A stretch of 64,000 bases of DNA, from NCBI GenBank assembly GCA_030490835.1, contig CM059977.1, positions 23,293,335 through 23,357,334 of the forward strand. The letters run 5' to 3'. Position numbers and translations under genes: made by a program. The DNA is from Annona cherimola (Eukaryota; Streptophyta; Magnoliopsida; Magnoliales; Annonaceae). Shown here piece by piece: positions 41,361 to 54,270 of the stretch (positions are counted from its first letter, which is position 1; every line of letters begins with the position of its first letter). Under the pieces are notes generated by a model that saw nothing but the letters and a program-made list of their open reading frames with translations, had not been told where the DNA came from and made no database searches.

Positions 41361-41618
41361 ACTCAGTGTTAGGATGTTGGAAAGAGGAGGTCAGAGCAGT
41401 GGTTCCATGACATAGCAGAGGGTGGCTAGAAGATGGAGATGCGAGAAACGCTGGAAAGCAGAGAGGGAGAGATAACAGGGCGAGGAAGGGAGAGGGAGAC
41501 AAAGCAGACCAGAAAACGACGGGAACGGCGATCGATTGACTGAACGGGAGACTGGAGAGGGAGAGAGAACTAGAGACCAAGAGGGAGGGAGACGGAGAAG
41601 AATGCGGAGAGAAACGAA

Positions 41619-41910
41619 GGGTGTGTTTGTGCGGGTTAAAATATGTCAACTAAAACTTTTCGTTCCAAAACTTTTCAAATTTCCATAATTACTATATTTT
41701 TTAATTATTTTTTTCATATTTTTCTATACAAATTATCTTATTTTTCAATTATTTCTACCCAACTACTCGTACAACTAACCTATCTATTTTAACTTTATTC
41801 TCTTTACTTCTCATCATTATCCCTATTATATCACATCATTTTTTATCAATTTAACAATTTCTACCCCCAAAATTTTTCGTTAAAAATTTTTCTTCAAAAC
41901 AAACACACCC
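41619..41910. mobile_element. Harbinger-like MITE splitting the leader/promoter of the orphan exon
   Basis: 292 bp starting GGGTGTGTTTGTGCGGG and ending AAACAAACACACCC. GA-rich host sequence continues on both sides (GAGAGAAACGAA before, GACGTGAGAGAGAGGG after), so the element interrupted one GA-rich tract. No clean 3-bp TSD is left. Confidence 0.82.
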
Positions 41911-42080
41911 GACGTGAGAGAGAGGGAGAACGAGAGAATCCGGTAATACTACGCCTAGATGACCACAGCTAGTCGCCGAGGAGGACGAGAGTGAGGGAGC
42001 AGGGAAAGGAGGGAACAGAGAACAGCGCTCGTAAGGGGAAGTACGAAAAGCCTCCGTACACTGTACTGTTTCGGTGAATT

Positions 42081-45000
42081 CACGTTTGCCCATCAATTTT
42101 ACCCTTGTCAATTCACCCATCAATTTTACCCTTGTCCTCGGATTTTCAAAAATTTCGAATATGCCGATATATTTTATTTAAAATTCTACGTATATCATTA
42201 AGGATCATTTAAAGAAACTGTTAACGCCCTGTAATATGAAGAATGTCTCCATCCATAATTATGATTTTTATAGTTAAAAGTTAAAACTTTATATTACTAT
42301 AAAATTATATATTATTTGAATATGAATTTTTAATTTTAGCAAACTAACCTTAAATTATATCATGGCTTAGGAATATTTATTATTTTACAAATAAAGCTAA
42401 TGACTCATTTAACAGATCCCTTATAACATGAGTATAAATGGAATTTTAAGCAAAATATATAGATATATTTGAAATTTTTAAAAGTCTATTGATATAAATA
42501 GAATTAGTAGTAAAATTCATAAAAATATATGAATTTTCTTTAAAAGCATATTTTATATTAAGGATGTATTTATTAAAAATTTATGGTGTGTTTGATATTT
42601 GAAAAAAAAAATAGAAAAAATTATTTTTATGCTTACAATATTTATAACCTAATTCTTAATATATCTATAATATTTCATAAATTTCTCTTATACCAATAAT
42701 ATTTTATCCTAAATTCTTATTACCTATATTGCTAACGCAACCATTATCTATTCCATCAAAAAATAATTTCGAGCCTCTTAAATTTTTCTAATTAAGATTA
42801 TTTGATCTTAATATAAATTTTGAATCAGTTAATGCCACGTAATGATGTTTTATTAGAGTTAAATATCTCAATTAAGAAATTTTGAATGATCAAAATTGTC
42901 ATTTTAATATGATGGATGATGGTTATGTTGATGACACAGGTATGAGATAAATTTAAGACAAAATATTATGAACACAACAAGAATTTACGAAATATTGTAG
43001 ATAATAAAGAATTATGGGCAAATGCTACCTACGTAAAAAAATTTTCAAATTTTTTTTAAAAAAGGTTTTAGTGTAATTTTTTTTAAAATAAAAAAAATGA
43101 TATGATATAATAAGGATAATGTTGATGAACAAACTCATAAGGGATATAATCTCGTTAGCTTGAGTAAATGAATATATTTCATTTTTATTTTTTCACCAAA
43201 TTATATGTCTAAATGTATTTAATTCACAAATCAAATTTTATATTTTTGAACATGTGTATATATAATTGAATTTCGAAAATCAACAGCTTGTTGACATTAA
43301 AATTACTTAAACAACCCTAAAATTGTTATTTTTGAGATTTAAAAAATAGACAATGATTTCTTTTTCATTTTTGAAAAGATTTTTTTAATATTTAGCTCCG
43401 TTTCTATATAACCTAATTATATAAAAGCAGTTTCATGTAATTTTTTGAATTTTAAAATATTGATGGTTAATGTTATATTCGATGCATTTATTATATAAAT
43501 ATCACTTATTTAGCTAGAAAAAACTAAGTCTCATTCAAACCAAGATGCATATGGGCTGCATTTACTTTAAAATAGATATATTTGTATGTAAAATAGAAAA
43601 AATGATTAGATTCATTCACATATATATTATAAAGTAATAATACTTTATAAAATTATTTATCCACTTAATATTGATATTTTAGATAGTTTAAATTTTGATA
43701 TTTTAATTGTGTAAATATTGAAAATATTACTTAAAATTAATATTTGTATCATATTAATTTTACATATTTGTAGAATAGCCCATACACATTTACTAAACAA
43801 ATAAAATAATTTTCATAATAATATAATGATGTCAAATACAATAGTTAGAGTAGATTTCGCATCGACCATCCAGATATTTAAAAAAAATAGATTACATAAA
43901 AGCATAGCCCAATATATAAACTCTTTGTAATCATCATATATATGATGTTTATAATATTTAAACCATTTATAATGTTTTCATGCCCATTTTATTAATTTTA
44001 TAAATAAAATTTTCAAATAATTTTAAAAAATGATCAAGTTTTATAGGAAGAAAGATCCAAGTGGGGGTCCATATACCTTTAAAAATATAAATATTTTTTA
44101 CAATAACCCACTTGTACATCACCAGATTAACGAGTGACATTATTGGATGTTCGTCCATGATAACTTTGCCACTCATGATATTAGATACTACAAAATATAA
44201 TATTATTTGCAGCTAAATTTAATATTTTTTAATCGATATTTTATACAACATGAATATTGATATTATAATCAAGTATATTTACAACTCTTAAACCATAAAG
44301 AGATTTTTTTGTAAATATCTTCATACCAAGAAACATTTATAAATTTGTAATGCCCTCATACAAGGAGAATCTATAAAACCCACACAAAGGGGGAATATTG
44401 TAAAAACTTTACCTAATTTTACTCACACACTACACACTAGTGGGACTCAAAACCTTATCTATTGGTTGCTTACAGATAGGTCGATCACGATGCCTCAGGC
44501 GTAAGTTCAATATTAGTTATAGTTAAATGAAGAATACTATGTTCATGGGCTTGCCCCAATAGTAACATATTGTGGCATGATGCCACTTGGTTGAGGATTC
44601 AGCCTTCACTCGTTGCAATTAATGCAATCAAAAAAAAAAAAAAATGAAAGATACTACTTTATAATAATATATAAAGCTAAATTTATTTATATGCAACAAA
44701 ATTTTAGTGGATATAAATAATATTATAAGTAGAAAATTTTAAAAAATGGTTGGACAGCCAAGTGGGCACCCATTTATGTACATATTTGAGCATAATAGCA
44801 CGTGTAGACAAATTTATATCCGTGGCCAAAATGCCGACTGCAAGTAAGGACACTTGTTATGGTGTTGCATGCATTCATGCACCCTAGCATCTTAGAGCCC
44901 TGAAGATCCTTCTGTAACTTTTATCTAGAATATGCAAAATCCAAAATCCTCAATGTTCAAAGTCATCATTGTTTAGTTTCAGGTGGAATGATCGTCGCAG

Positions 45001-46757
45001 AAATTCTACATGGAATTAAACAATTCTTCCAGTGGGATGTTCCATTCATTTCTAAAATAAGTCCTAGTCAATACCCAATAGAAATATAATATTAAATCAA
45101 GAACGGTTTTCCTTGTTTTTCTGGAGAATTTCCAACCCATTTCCCTGGTAAACCGCAAGTTCAGAGAAATTTGAATTTAATTATCGAATGAAAACGATGC
45201 AGAAACGTTTTGAGTCAGTAGATGTGAACACGGGAACTTTCGTTGAGCATTTTTTCAAATATAGAATTCGTACACCATTAAACTAAAGAAAGGGAGCACT
45301 GTTGTTTTCTTAGTCGTCAAGTCGTCGATGTCGACTGTAGTGTAATATATATGCAATATGTTAGCTACATCCGTGGAGCTCTGCGGTCCGTTTGTACCCC
45401 GACGTTTGTAGTTTATACTAACACGAGCCTTCAATACCTTCTGATCAGACTTCTCTTCTTGGAGATTGTACTTGGATCTTTTGCTTCAAGAATCAATCTA
45501 TAGCTTTCTATTTCACCAAAGTGATGGTTCGATATTAGTTATTTTCTCTGCATACATATGCTAGCCGGCGTTGCACGCTAGCTAGCAAGTTATTGCCCAC
45601 CTCGCATGCAAACCGCCCCTTTCCATGAAAAAAATTACAGAATCATAGTCAAGATAATGCGACCCATTGAAAGGTCTTTCTTTCTTCTTCACGAGTACTT
45701 CTAGGCCCTCACAATATATTTCTGCCGGCGAATGGACGTTTCCTTAATTACCGTACAGTGACAGACTGTCAAGATAAATAGCCTGTTCGCGGATGTGGGG
45801 GGTACAAAAAATGTTGTTCTGTACTGGGGATAAGAAAATTTTTTATATGAAATTGAACAAAGTTGTATGGAAATAAAAAAAAAAGTATATTATTATCTTT
45901 TGAAACGAGAAAATGTAAAATTTTATGTCATCATATCATATTCTCATCTCATACTGGTTGTGAATAAGAATATATAATTATTTCAAAGTTAATATTTATC
46001 CTTAGTTCTTAATATATTTATGACATTTTACAATTTTTTCTTATACTCGTACCATTTTATCTTAAATTTCTAAGATATTCATGTTCATAATACAACAATT
46101 ATCTATTTCATTGAAAAGATAATTTTATGATTTAAAAAATTTTTAATTGAAATATTCAACCCTAATATGATTCTTGAATCATTTAATGATCAATTGAGTC
46201 ATGCTAATATTGAATTATTTGAATTAAGAAATTTTAGAAGGATAAAATTATCTTTTCAATATAGGAAATAATAGTTATGTTAAAGGAATAGATATGAAAG
46301 AAATTCTAGATGAAATATTATAGATATAAAAAAAATTGTGAAAGAATGTCCGCACAAGACGAATTTTTCCTTAATTTAATTATCCACCACGTTTGAAATG
46401 CACGAACGCTTCCAACCGAGACAACACATTCCCTGCACGTCCCTGTCGGCCGTGCATGACTATTTGAAGTGGGCAGGTCACCTAATCGCTGCTATTGTAT
46501 CATTCATTATCCGATATTCCATCCAGGGATTTGCCCCTTGAAATTAATATTATCGAGGTTGAGAAGATCGAGATGATTTTCCTTTCTAACCATACTTTAC
46601 ATCCATTTTCGTAACTGACTGATTTGGATCCTTGATCGCATCAATCCGCTGTTCAGTGCTACGGTGGGAGAATTTTGGGTATTAGCAACGAGATATTCAG
46701 CGCTAAAGCTAATTTCGTTGCTACCTTTTAAGCATTATTCTTTTATATCGTTACTAA
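42081..46757. other. AT-rich repeat-derived DNA, no gene seen
   Basis: 42640-43020 and 45985-46340 look like AT-decayed relatives of the long-TIR element at 30194 (paired ATATTTATAAC / GTTATATT-like arms with the same three-unit spacing). 43500-43800 matches the dispersed repeat found in both SDR introns. 44530-44645 ends in a poly(A) run and might be a retroelement end. 44820-45800 and 46390-46680 are GC-richer but show no recognisable frame. Confidence 0.4.
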
Positions 46758-47049
46758 GGGCGTGTTTGTTTGGGACCAAAATATGTCAACTAAAACTTTT
46801 CAACCCAAAACTTTTCATTCTTCATAACTACTCTATTTTTTTAATTATTTTTTTATATTTTTCTATACAAACTACCATACTTTTCAATCATTTCTACATA
46901 GCTACCCATACAACTAACCTATCTATTTTAACTTTATTCTCTTTACTTCTCATCATTATCCCTATTATATCACATCATTTTCTATCAATTTGACAACTCC
47001 TATCCTAAAAACTTTTCATCAAAAGTTTTACCTCCAACCAAACACACCC
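46758..47049. mobile_element. Harbinger/Tourist-like MITE, inverted orientation
   Basis: 292 bp, GGGCGTGTTTGTTTGGG to AACCAAACACACCC, flanked by TAA at 46755-46757 and 47050-47052. The interior is the reverse complement of the 9285 and 40230 copies. Confidence 0.87.
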
Positions 47050-47074
47050 TAAAAAATTAAGAGTAACGATTCTA

Positions 47075-47690
47075 AGAATAATGATTCAACACATATGTAT
47101 ATATTAAATCCTTAATATATATGTGTGTGTGCTTTGAGCCTTTTTTCAACTTTTTTATTTTTTGTTCATTTTCATGTGGCCCCACATATATTTAATTTGT
47201 AGATGAAAATTTATCATTTTCACATTATATATTTTTGATAATTTCAAAAAACAATAGATTTTACCATCATAGTGAAAATTATTAATTTTTAGATTATATA
47301 AAAATGTTCAAAAATGGTGAATTTTGGTATATACAAAGATTATTTGTATTCCGCCACCAACCTTCTGGGTTGGTGCTGAACAACAACCACATATTTGATG
47401 TTTCAATGACGTCGGTTGTTCGAATCTTGTCTCCCATTGTTGGGAGTTAAAAATATTTGTACCTCAATTTGAGGTTATTTATAATTTGTTCTCCTTGATT
47501 ACCAGGATATTTGTAAGATGTCCTTTCAAAATTGAGGGTGTTTGATGTATAATATCAAATGTCATAATGCATATAACACCAATCAAAAAAAAAAATTATA
47601 TGTGTTCCGTAAAACAAACACATGGGCTTCCATAAAAAATAAACCTGTATGTATTAAGGTTTTAATATCTCTGTACTCATTGAATCATTA
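47075..47690. mobile_element. Foldback MITE (GATTCAA ends) carrying a nested SINE
   Basis: The left end contains TAATGATTCAACACATATG and the right end is GTACTCATTGAATCATTA. The two halves pair around the SINE at 47354-47594. Family membership is supported by the GATTCAA terminal motif. The outer TSD is not clean. Confidence 0.6.
47354..47594 (+). mobile_element. SINE-like retroelement nested in a foldback MITE
   Basis: 241 bp ending in a poly(A) run, flanked by ATTATTTGTATTCCG (47339-47353) and ATTATATGTGTTCCG (47595-47609), a 15-bp TSD with two mismatches. A B-box-like GGTTGTTCGAATC lies at about 47414-47426. A TSD of this length plus a terminal A run means target-primed insertion. There is no coding frame. 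It differs from the 3824 SINE family. Confidence 0.72.
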
Positions 47691-48379
47691 ATCAAAGATT
47701 TAATGTTCATTACTAAAAATTTATGTTTATCAATTGATTTTTTCATTATTAAAGTTCCTTTGCAATAGACCTTTGTTAATGAATTAGTAATAAACTTATA
47801 TATTTATTAAAACTATCAAACTAAAACAATGAAATTCTAAATTTTAGGAATGGTTAAGTTCTGTTGTGAAATCTTAATATACTTGTAGTGTGCTATCAGT
47901 ATTTAATTAATAGAAAATACTTTTACATTGTCAACATCATTTAAGGTTTTAATGGGTGATAATCAGGCCAAAATCTAATCACCCATTTTTTTTAACCATG
48001 TTTATCTTATCATTATATTGAAAATCAATTTAATTTATTTATTATTATATTGAAAATCAATTTCATTAAAGTCTTGGGAGGTCTTTACTTGCTTAAAAAA
48101 TCTATAAATATATGTAAAATATCAAAATTACTTTGATCTATTTTATACGGATGGGAATATTATAATAATTTATACTTTTTTCATATAAATTATGTTTTAG
48201 ATGATATAGATGTTGAATCAAGAGCTTTGAAATAGACGTGTCAATCAAAAAAGTCTATTACATTAAGTTTATGCATTTGCCAAATAGATAATTGGTCTCA
48301 CACGCTCACTAGGTTGCAAAATGTATATCTTGCCAATCCACTGATGAGGCTTTAGATTTGGAGTAATGTTTCAATGCAT

Positions 48380-48500
48380 CTAATGCAAAATTCTTTTAAA
48401 ATTTTTTTTATAAAATTGTTAATATATGTGTATTTAATCTTTAAACTAAGTTTTATCATTTTTAAAAGATATATATTTTTTATTTTAAAAAGTGAAACTC
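48380..48500. mobile_element. Half of a foldback MITE
   Basis: Only the left arm is seen (AATGTTTCAATGCATC at about 48366, then the TGTGTATTTAATCTTTAAAC core). The matching right arm is missing, with unrelated sequence from about 48500. Confidence 0.4.
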
Positions 48501-48850
48501 TCATACTTCACCTTCCCTTCTCAATCAGATAGACGAAGAAGACATATGCCAAGAAGGAGACAATGCCTCTAGTATTATAGTTATAATTATTGAAGTGGTA
48601 GTTCTATGATTATGGAAGGAGTTTGCCCCATCCATTTTGTTTCCATTTCTTGAATGGATAGCTGATGTATTTTGACCATGAATTAGACTAAAGGCGTCCG
48701 TCCCAAACAATTAGTGTCGAGATTCCTGAAGATATTAAAGAGGCTTTCCGACCCAATAATGACTGCATTGAGACAAATGGCTCAGGATGTTCTTGTCGCT
48801 TTTTTTTTTCCCATGATTTACCGGACCTACTTTGTATAAGGCGCGATGAA
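48501..48850. other. Unidentified GC-mixed segment
   Basis: 48500-48820 is less AT-rich than its neighbours and has a short frame near 48720-48805 (EIPEDIKEAFRPN...). It could be a gene or retroelement fragment. No family was recognised. Confidence 0.3.
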
Positions 48851-49370
48851 GGTGTGTTTTGCTGTAAGAAAAAACTATAAGCTAAAACTTTTCAATACTC
48901 TTCATAATTAATTTATTTTTTAATAATTTTTCATATCTTCCTGTATAATTATCTTACTTTCTAATAATTTCTACACAACTAATTATACCACTAACCTATC
49001 TATTTTAGCTCTATTATCTTTACTTCTCATCATTACTCCCAACATATCATATTGTTCTCTTTAAATTTCAAAATTTTTATATCAAAATTTTTTTCTCTAA
49101 AAATGTGTTTAGTAAGCATCAAAACCTTTCAATTTAAAACTTTTCATTCTTCTTAATTATTCTATTTTTAATCATTTTTTTATATTTTCCTGTACAACTA
49201 TCTTATTTTTCAATCATTTCTACGTAACTTCACATATAACTAACTAATCTATTTTAACTTTATTTTCTTTACTCATCACTACTCCTAATATATTACATTA
49301 TTTTTTCTATTTTAAAACTTTCACCTAAAAAATTTTTATTGAAAAGTTTTATTACTTCCCAAGCGCATAA
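48851..49370. mobile_element. Two adjoining degenerate Harbinger-like MITEs
   Basis: The first runs from AAGGTGTGTTTTGCTG (about 48849) to about 49100. The second begins AATGTGTTTAGTAAGC (about 49101) and ends near 49365. Both interiors carry CTATTTTAACTTTATT-like and CTACACAACT-like family words. Confidence 0.55.
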
Positions 49371-49424
49371 AAAAAAAAACTGTGAGAAAATGATTTTTTG
49401 CTCGTTTACTCCTACGTGTGTATA

Positions 49425-49670
49425 CCCTTTTTTTTATTTTTTTTTGAAATTTTTTTACGCAATTGTTAATCTAAATGTATTTAACATGTGTATCAATTTT
49501 TACCATGTTTGGAGATTTTTAGATATTCTTTTCTGATTTTTAAAAATCTGAAAATATATCTAAAAATCTTCAAAAATGATAAAAATTGATACGCATGTTA
49601 AAAACACTTAAATTAATAGTTTTATTAAAAAAATTAAAAAATTAAAAAATGAGTTATATGCACCAGGAAA
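49425..49670. mobile_element. Foldback MITE, GTGTATTTAA family
   Basis: Arms AATTGTTAATCTAAATG / TATTTAACATGTGTATC and their complements GATACGCATGTTAAAAACAC and AATTAATAGTTTTATT are separated by a short spacer. It matches the 5061 element core closely. Confidence 0.6.
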
Positions 49671-49699
49671 AACTGAGTCTAAGTACTCCTAGAAGCATA

Positions 49700-50004
49700 A
49701 AACTAGAAAACTTTTCACTTTTCATAACTACCTTATTTTTTATTATTTCTTCTCTTCATAAAACTAGAATCCAAACTTTTCACTATTCATAATTACCTTA
49801 TTTTTTATTATTTTTTTGCTTCTTTCTATACAATTACTTTACTTTTTAAATTATTTCTGTACAACTACTCATGTTTCTAACTTATCTATTTTAACTTTAT
49901 TCTTTTTACTCCTTACCTTATTATATTACATCATTTTCTCATATTTAGAAAAATGTTACACAAAAAAGTTTTCATCAAAAGTTTTATCACTTTTGAGACA
50001 TACC
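49700..50004. mobile_element. Harbinger-like MITE with internal duplication
   Basis: The right end ACATACCC at 49997-50004 is followed by TAA. The block CTTTTCACT-TTCATAA is present twice (about 49710-49735 and 49775-49795), suggesting a local duplication or two overlapping insertions. The left end is not preserved. Confidence 0.5.
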
Positions 50005-50197
50005 CTAAAATTAAAATATGAGAAAACGAGCAATTGATTAATGTCAAGGCCCACTCTCCTTCCCTAGTTTTGAGATTATTTTCCCTTGCCCTGAAGGGTA
50101 GCTCATGGATCTCACTTCTAGTCTAGAGAGAAGTGTAATATGAGAGGGATTCAAGCCGTAGACAGAAGTCATAATTATAGTGTGTTATGTTTTTTTA

Positions 50198-50436
50198 GGA
50201 GACATTTGACAATTGATTTTTTTGTGGAATTGTAGAAGGGGTGGAAAGCGGAAAATAAAATATTTTAAACATTATGTGATTAATAGGAAACGATAGGGAT
50301 AAAGTTGGAATAATAAGGGTTGTTAGAAGGAAAAATAATTAGAATGTAAGGATAAGGGTAAAAAAATATGATTCTTGATGAATTAATCATTGACCTTGGG
50401 AAAAGTGTCGTCACACCCTTCCATCCCAAACATCCC
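50198..50436. mobile_element. MITE of the GGRACATTTGGCAAT family
   Basis: 239 bp, GGAGACATTTGACAATTG to CATCCCAAACATCCC, flanked by TTTA on both sides (50194-50197, 50437-50440). The interior GATAAAGTTGGAATAATAAG matches the 16205 copy. Confidence 0.65.
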
Positions 50437-50440
50437 TTTA

Positions 50441-51260
50441 ATGCTGAATGCATTTAGAGCTCATTCTGTCATTCCCTACGTAGGATTGATTACTAAAAGG
50501 GCTAGAGGCTACCATTAGAGATAAATCGCTAGAATTCTTAGGACTTTGCCCTAGTGACCTAGTGACATGATTTAACTCAGCCAAGGACTAAGCTGCTATA
50601 TCACTACTACTGTGTGACAATTGCTAGCATAATGACTATATTCTACATAATATGAAAGAGCGTCACGAAGTTCTTGCCCAAAATTACACTACAAAAGTTT
50701 AGCAGCATTGCTAAATGCATACTTTTTAACAATAAGCATCCCATTGTTGCTATGACAAGAATAATTGTATAGGGTGGCCGATGATCATTTTTTGCAACAG
50801 AAAAAAATAACCATTTTTTATTTTATTGTTACATTCTATTTTTACTGTTTTTCCTTGAAATCATACTTTATAATATCCCTATTTTTAAAATACAATCAAT
50901 CATCTCAACTAATTTGTCTAAATTTTTGCTCAATAAATGAATAACAGAAAAATCATTAGTAGAAGCCATATATAACAAAACTACTTCTTGTAGAAGTATC
51001 TTTTGGATCCCCTTTTCCACTTTTATTCCTACATCTTTTTAACAGCTTTTTTGATAAAAAATTTTCATTATTCATTATTCCTATAGTTTTAATAACTAAA
51101 TTCTGTTTTCTGACAAAATGATACACGAAAAATTTTAGATCAACTATAATATTATTTTAGGTGTACACATCTGATCCCATCATTTATTAGGACTTGCCAT
51201 ATCACAAATAGTATACTTTGACATAAGAGGCCTGATTCTATGCGATTCATCGTATATAAG
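50441..51260. other. Intergenic DNA, no gene seen
   Basis: No frame or repeat border could be supported. Confidence 0.35.
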
Positions 51261-51264
51261 CTCT

Positions 51265-51545
51265 TCATACAATATTTATTTTTTGATTTTTTAAACTTAT
51301 TTTTCAAAGTGTATTTAATTTATATATCAAGTTTTAATATTTTATAATATTTTGTATATTTATTTTTTTTATAAAAAGTAAGTTTTTAGGGGGTTAAATT
51401 GATTGAAATACCCCTAAAATTGATGATTTTTTAAAAATAAAAATAATTACGTAAAATGATAAAACTTTGTATATGGGTTAAGTGTATTTTTTAAAATATG
51501 TTTAAAAAACTAAAAAATAAAAATAAAAAAAGTATGGGATCCCAA
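51265..51545. mobile_element. Foldback MITE, GTGTATTTAA family
   Basis: Arms AAAGTGTATTTAATTTATATAT and ATATGGGTTAAGTGTATTTT are inverted, with AGTAAGTTTTTAGGGG / CCCCTAAAATTG at the centre. Outer limits approximate. Confidence 0.5.
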
Positions 51546-52134
51546 TACTTTTGACATAATACCAATGGTTGAACGGTCCACGTCCGACCAATAGGCGTAC
51601 CACTAATTGAAAGCTTGGCTGCTTGGGTCAAGTCAATACTATGAATTTCTTTGTGGCACGAACACCAAATAAAATGCATTTATTGACCTGCGTGTATTGA
51701 CCTAATCTTGAAAGATAAGACTCCATGATTCCCCACTGTATGCTGGGAATCAACCAATGTTACATTGGATTTGGATGAAAGGCTGTTTCGTATGCTAAAA
51801 TGAGGTATTATATTGAGAATGAGAAAATTAGTATTGAAAATTAAAAATTAATATTATTATGTATTAAAAACGAAAAATCATTTAGAAAATAAAATTTGTT
51901 TTAGGAATGAGATAAATCCATCTATTAGATCTAGTGGAATGACACTCAGCACTCACCATCTCCTTAGCCCGAGCATATATGGTCCAAAAACTACGGTTTT
52001 GAGCTCAACACCCTAGCACGATTGGTGCTCACTTTTGGCAGGATACCAGCACATCCGAGTTCTAGTCTAGGTTTGGGGAGCACTGTCTAGCATTTTCAGG
52101 AGGTGTCTCCTGCAAAAATATTGTTAAGTTTACC

Positions 52135-52325
52135 TGTAAGAAAAATTGAAAAAAAATATACTCGCGATGATTAAGTTGTAACATAAGACCATAGGCTCCC
52201 CATATCAATAGAGAGACTATAAGCTCTCAAATATTAATGGGGAGATGAAGCTCCCATGTCTGGGTCCGAACCCAGGACGTCATGCCTAAGAAGCCACTGC
52301 CTCTACCACCCGTGTTTGTCGCATA
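52135..52325 (-). mobile_element. Probable tRNA-derived SINE
   Basis: On the minus strand a B-box-like GGGTTCGGACCCAG (plus strand about 52262-52275) follows an A-box-like TGGTAGAGGCAGTGG. Downstream are repeats of the GGGAGCT...TCTCCC type and a T-rich end, as in the 3824 SINE. No TSD was found, so borders and completeness are uncertain. Confidence 0.5.
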
Positions 52326-54270
52326 TATTAACCCCTTCTTTTTTTGATTTGTTAATGATTGATGCAAAATCTAATGCATCATTATATTTAGCGCTATTTG
52401 TTAAGTTAGAAAATCAAGTTTCATCCAAATTAAATATGCACATGGGCCATATTTGCTTAAAAATAGATAAATTCATGTGTAAATTAAAGAAATACTTAAA
52501 TTTATTTATATATGTATTAGAATGTAATAATATTTTATAAAATAATTTATATAAAAATTAATATTTACCATTGAATTATTTTATTTGGTTGAATTAGGTT
52601 GAATTTACACATTGCTAGATGTTTTCTATGCACAGTAATACTAAATAAATGAAATAGCGGGGACGACTCGAGAATCAAGCAATAACGATTTGTTTTGTTG
52701 ACGCTATTATGTTAGAATAAGGAGAATTATTGAAAGTGCATGCATGAAAATCAGATGGCGCCTGCGCAAATGAGACGCTGAATGAATGACGACAAGTTTT
52801 AGCATTATTTTGGTTTCAACCTTCCATTTATGCAGTTTAATGAGGGACGTCCGCATCTTGTCTGATGCATGCCTGCATTAGTATATATCTTATTTCATTA
52901 ATTAGGTGATGATGATAGATGATCCACCATTACCATGAAAATCAAGCAGTTCGTTAATTACAAGGTTGTGTGCTTGGGCAATTAAATGTTAAAATTGTTA
53001 TATTGAATATTGAATGAACGGTATTTGCGTAGATATATTTAAATTTTGATCAAATTGCCCTTATTATTTACTATTTTTTAAGGACTACTTAGGAGTTTTC
53101 TTATGTCTTGCATAAATATGGACCTTAAATTAAGTGCAAATTGATAAAAAAAAAATAATCCTAAAAACTCATAATTCCAAATTAAAATTTTTTTCTCATA
53201 ACAAATAAGAGAGAACTTCATAATTTATTTAAAATTTGAAAATTTTAATCTTTCGTCTCTAGTTCCTACGTCACACAAATGTTAACACTATTTTATAATT
53301 TAATAATTTTTAAATAAATTATGGTACAAGAGTATCTAAGAAATAAAACCATGCAATATCAAGTCAAAACTTAGGGTCATTATGCAAATAGGTCTAAATA
53401 AACCATGGTAAACAAAGATATACAATATTATTGGTAAAAATAAAAATACATGAAAGATTAAGAGGAAATTGGGAAGCATACTGATAAACAAAAGAAATTG
53501 TATTTCTTGAACTGTTAAGGTAATTCCGCATATCATTGCAACATTTATTAAGAAAAATAACAAGGGAGTGTTTGAATAATGCTTTTGATTATAAGAACAA
53601 TGTATAATTAAAAAGTGTTTTTCAAATGATAAATAGGATTAATCATAAAACGATGTAGACAAAGCGTATAAATATTTTAGGAAAAGGTTAAAGACAATCA
53701 TTTGGATATAAAATCGCAAAAAGTTGAATAGCAGTAAAGATATTAGAAATTTTTTTGATTGGTAAGATATTAGAATATTAAACTGCACGCAGAAGCGACT
53801 AATAATGCATCTTTTAGCAACCGATCGATATCCAAACGTAAGTGCTACTTCTGCCCCATTTAGGGCGGCATGTAAAGATTTTTTCGACAAGTTCTTTGAC
53901 TCATATTGAAAATTTTCATTTCGAGTAATCGAAATTAATTAATTAATCATTAAAACGCTGAATCAAATCAACTGAAGACCTAGTCGATCGATCCAGCATT
54001 CGAGTTGTCGGTTCGAGCTTTCATGACACGGTCTATTCCACATCACGGTTGTGGGAGTCACACGGCTAGAATATATATGACCCGGTTGACCACACGTGCC
54101 CACACACGACAAACACTAAAAATCAGGCTTTTACTGGAAAGGCATTATTTGGAGCACGCCTAATTATTTGATCTGGGCCGTCCATCCCCATCCCTATCAA
54201 CCATGCATGCCGTCATGCGTCGCCAGAATATATAGTCAATCTCGGGTTGAAATTCTCCTGCATTTATTTT
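52326..54270. other. AT-rich intergenic DNA, no gene seen
   Basis: 52355-52620 belongs to the dispersed repeat found in the SDR introns. 53990-54240 is GC-richer, with CACACGTGCC at about 54092-54101 and several short palindromes, but no frame. Confidence 0.35.

Noticed and set aside
41299..41649. 116-codon Ser/Pro/Leu-rich minus-strand frame
   Set aside because: It is the CT-rich leader read in frame; low complexity and partly inside a MITE.
44183..44645. Retroelement bounded by AGATACTAC words and ending in poly(A)
   Set aside because: The direct repeat is short and the span (about 450 bp) does not match the SINEs here; no internal promoter boxes were found.
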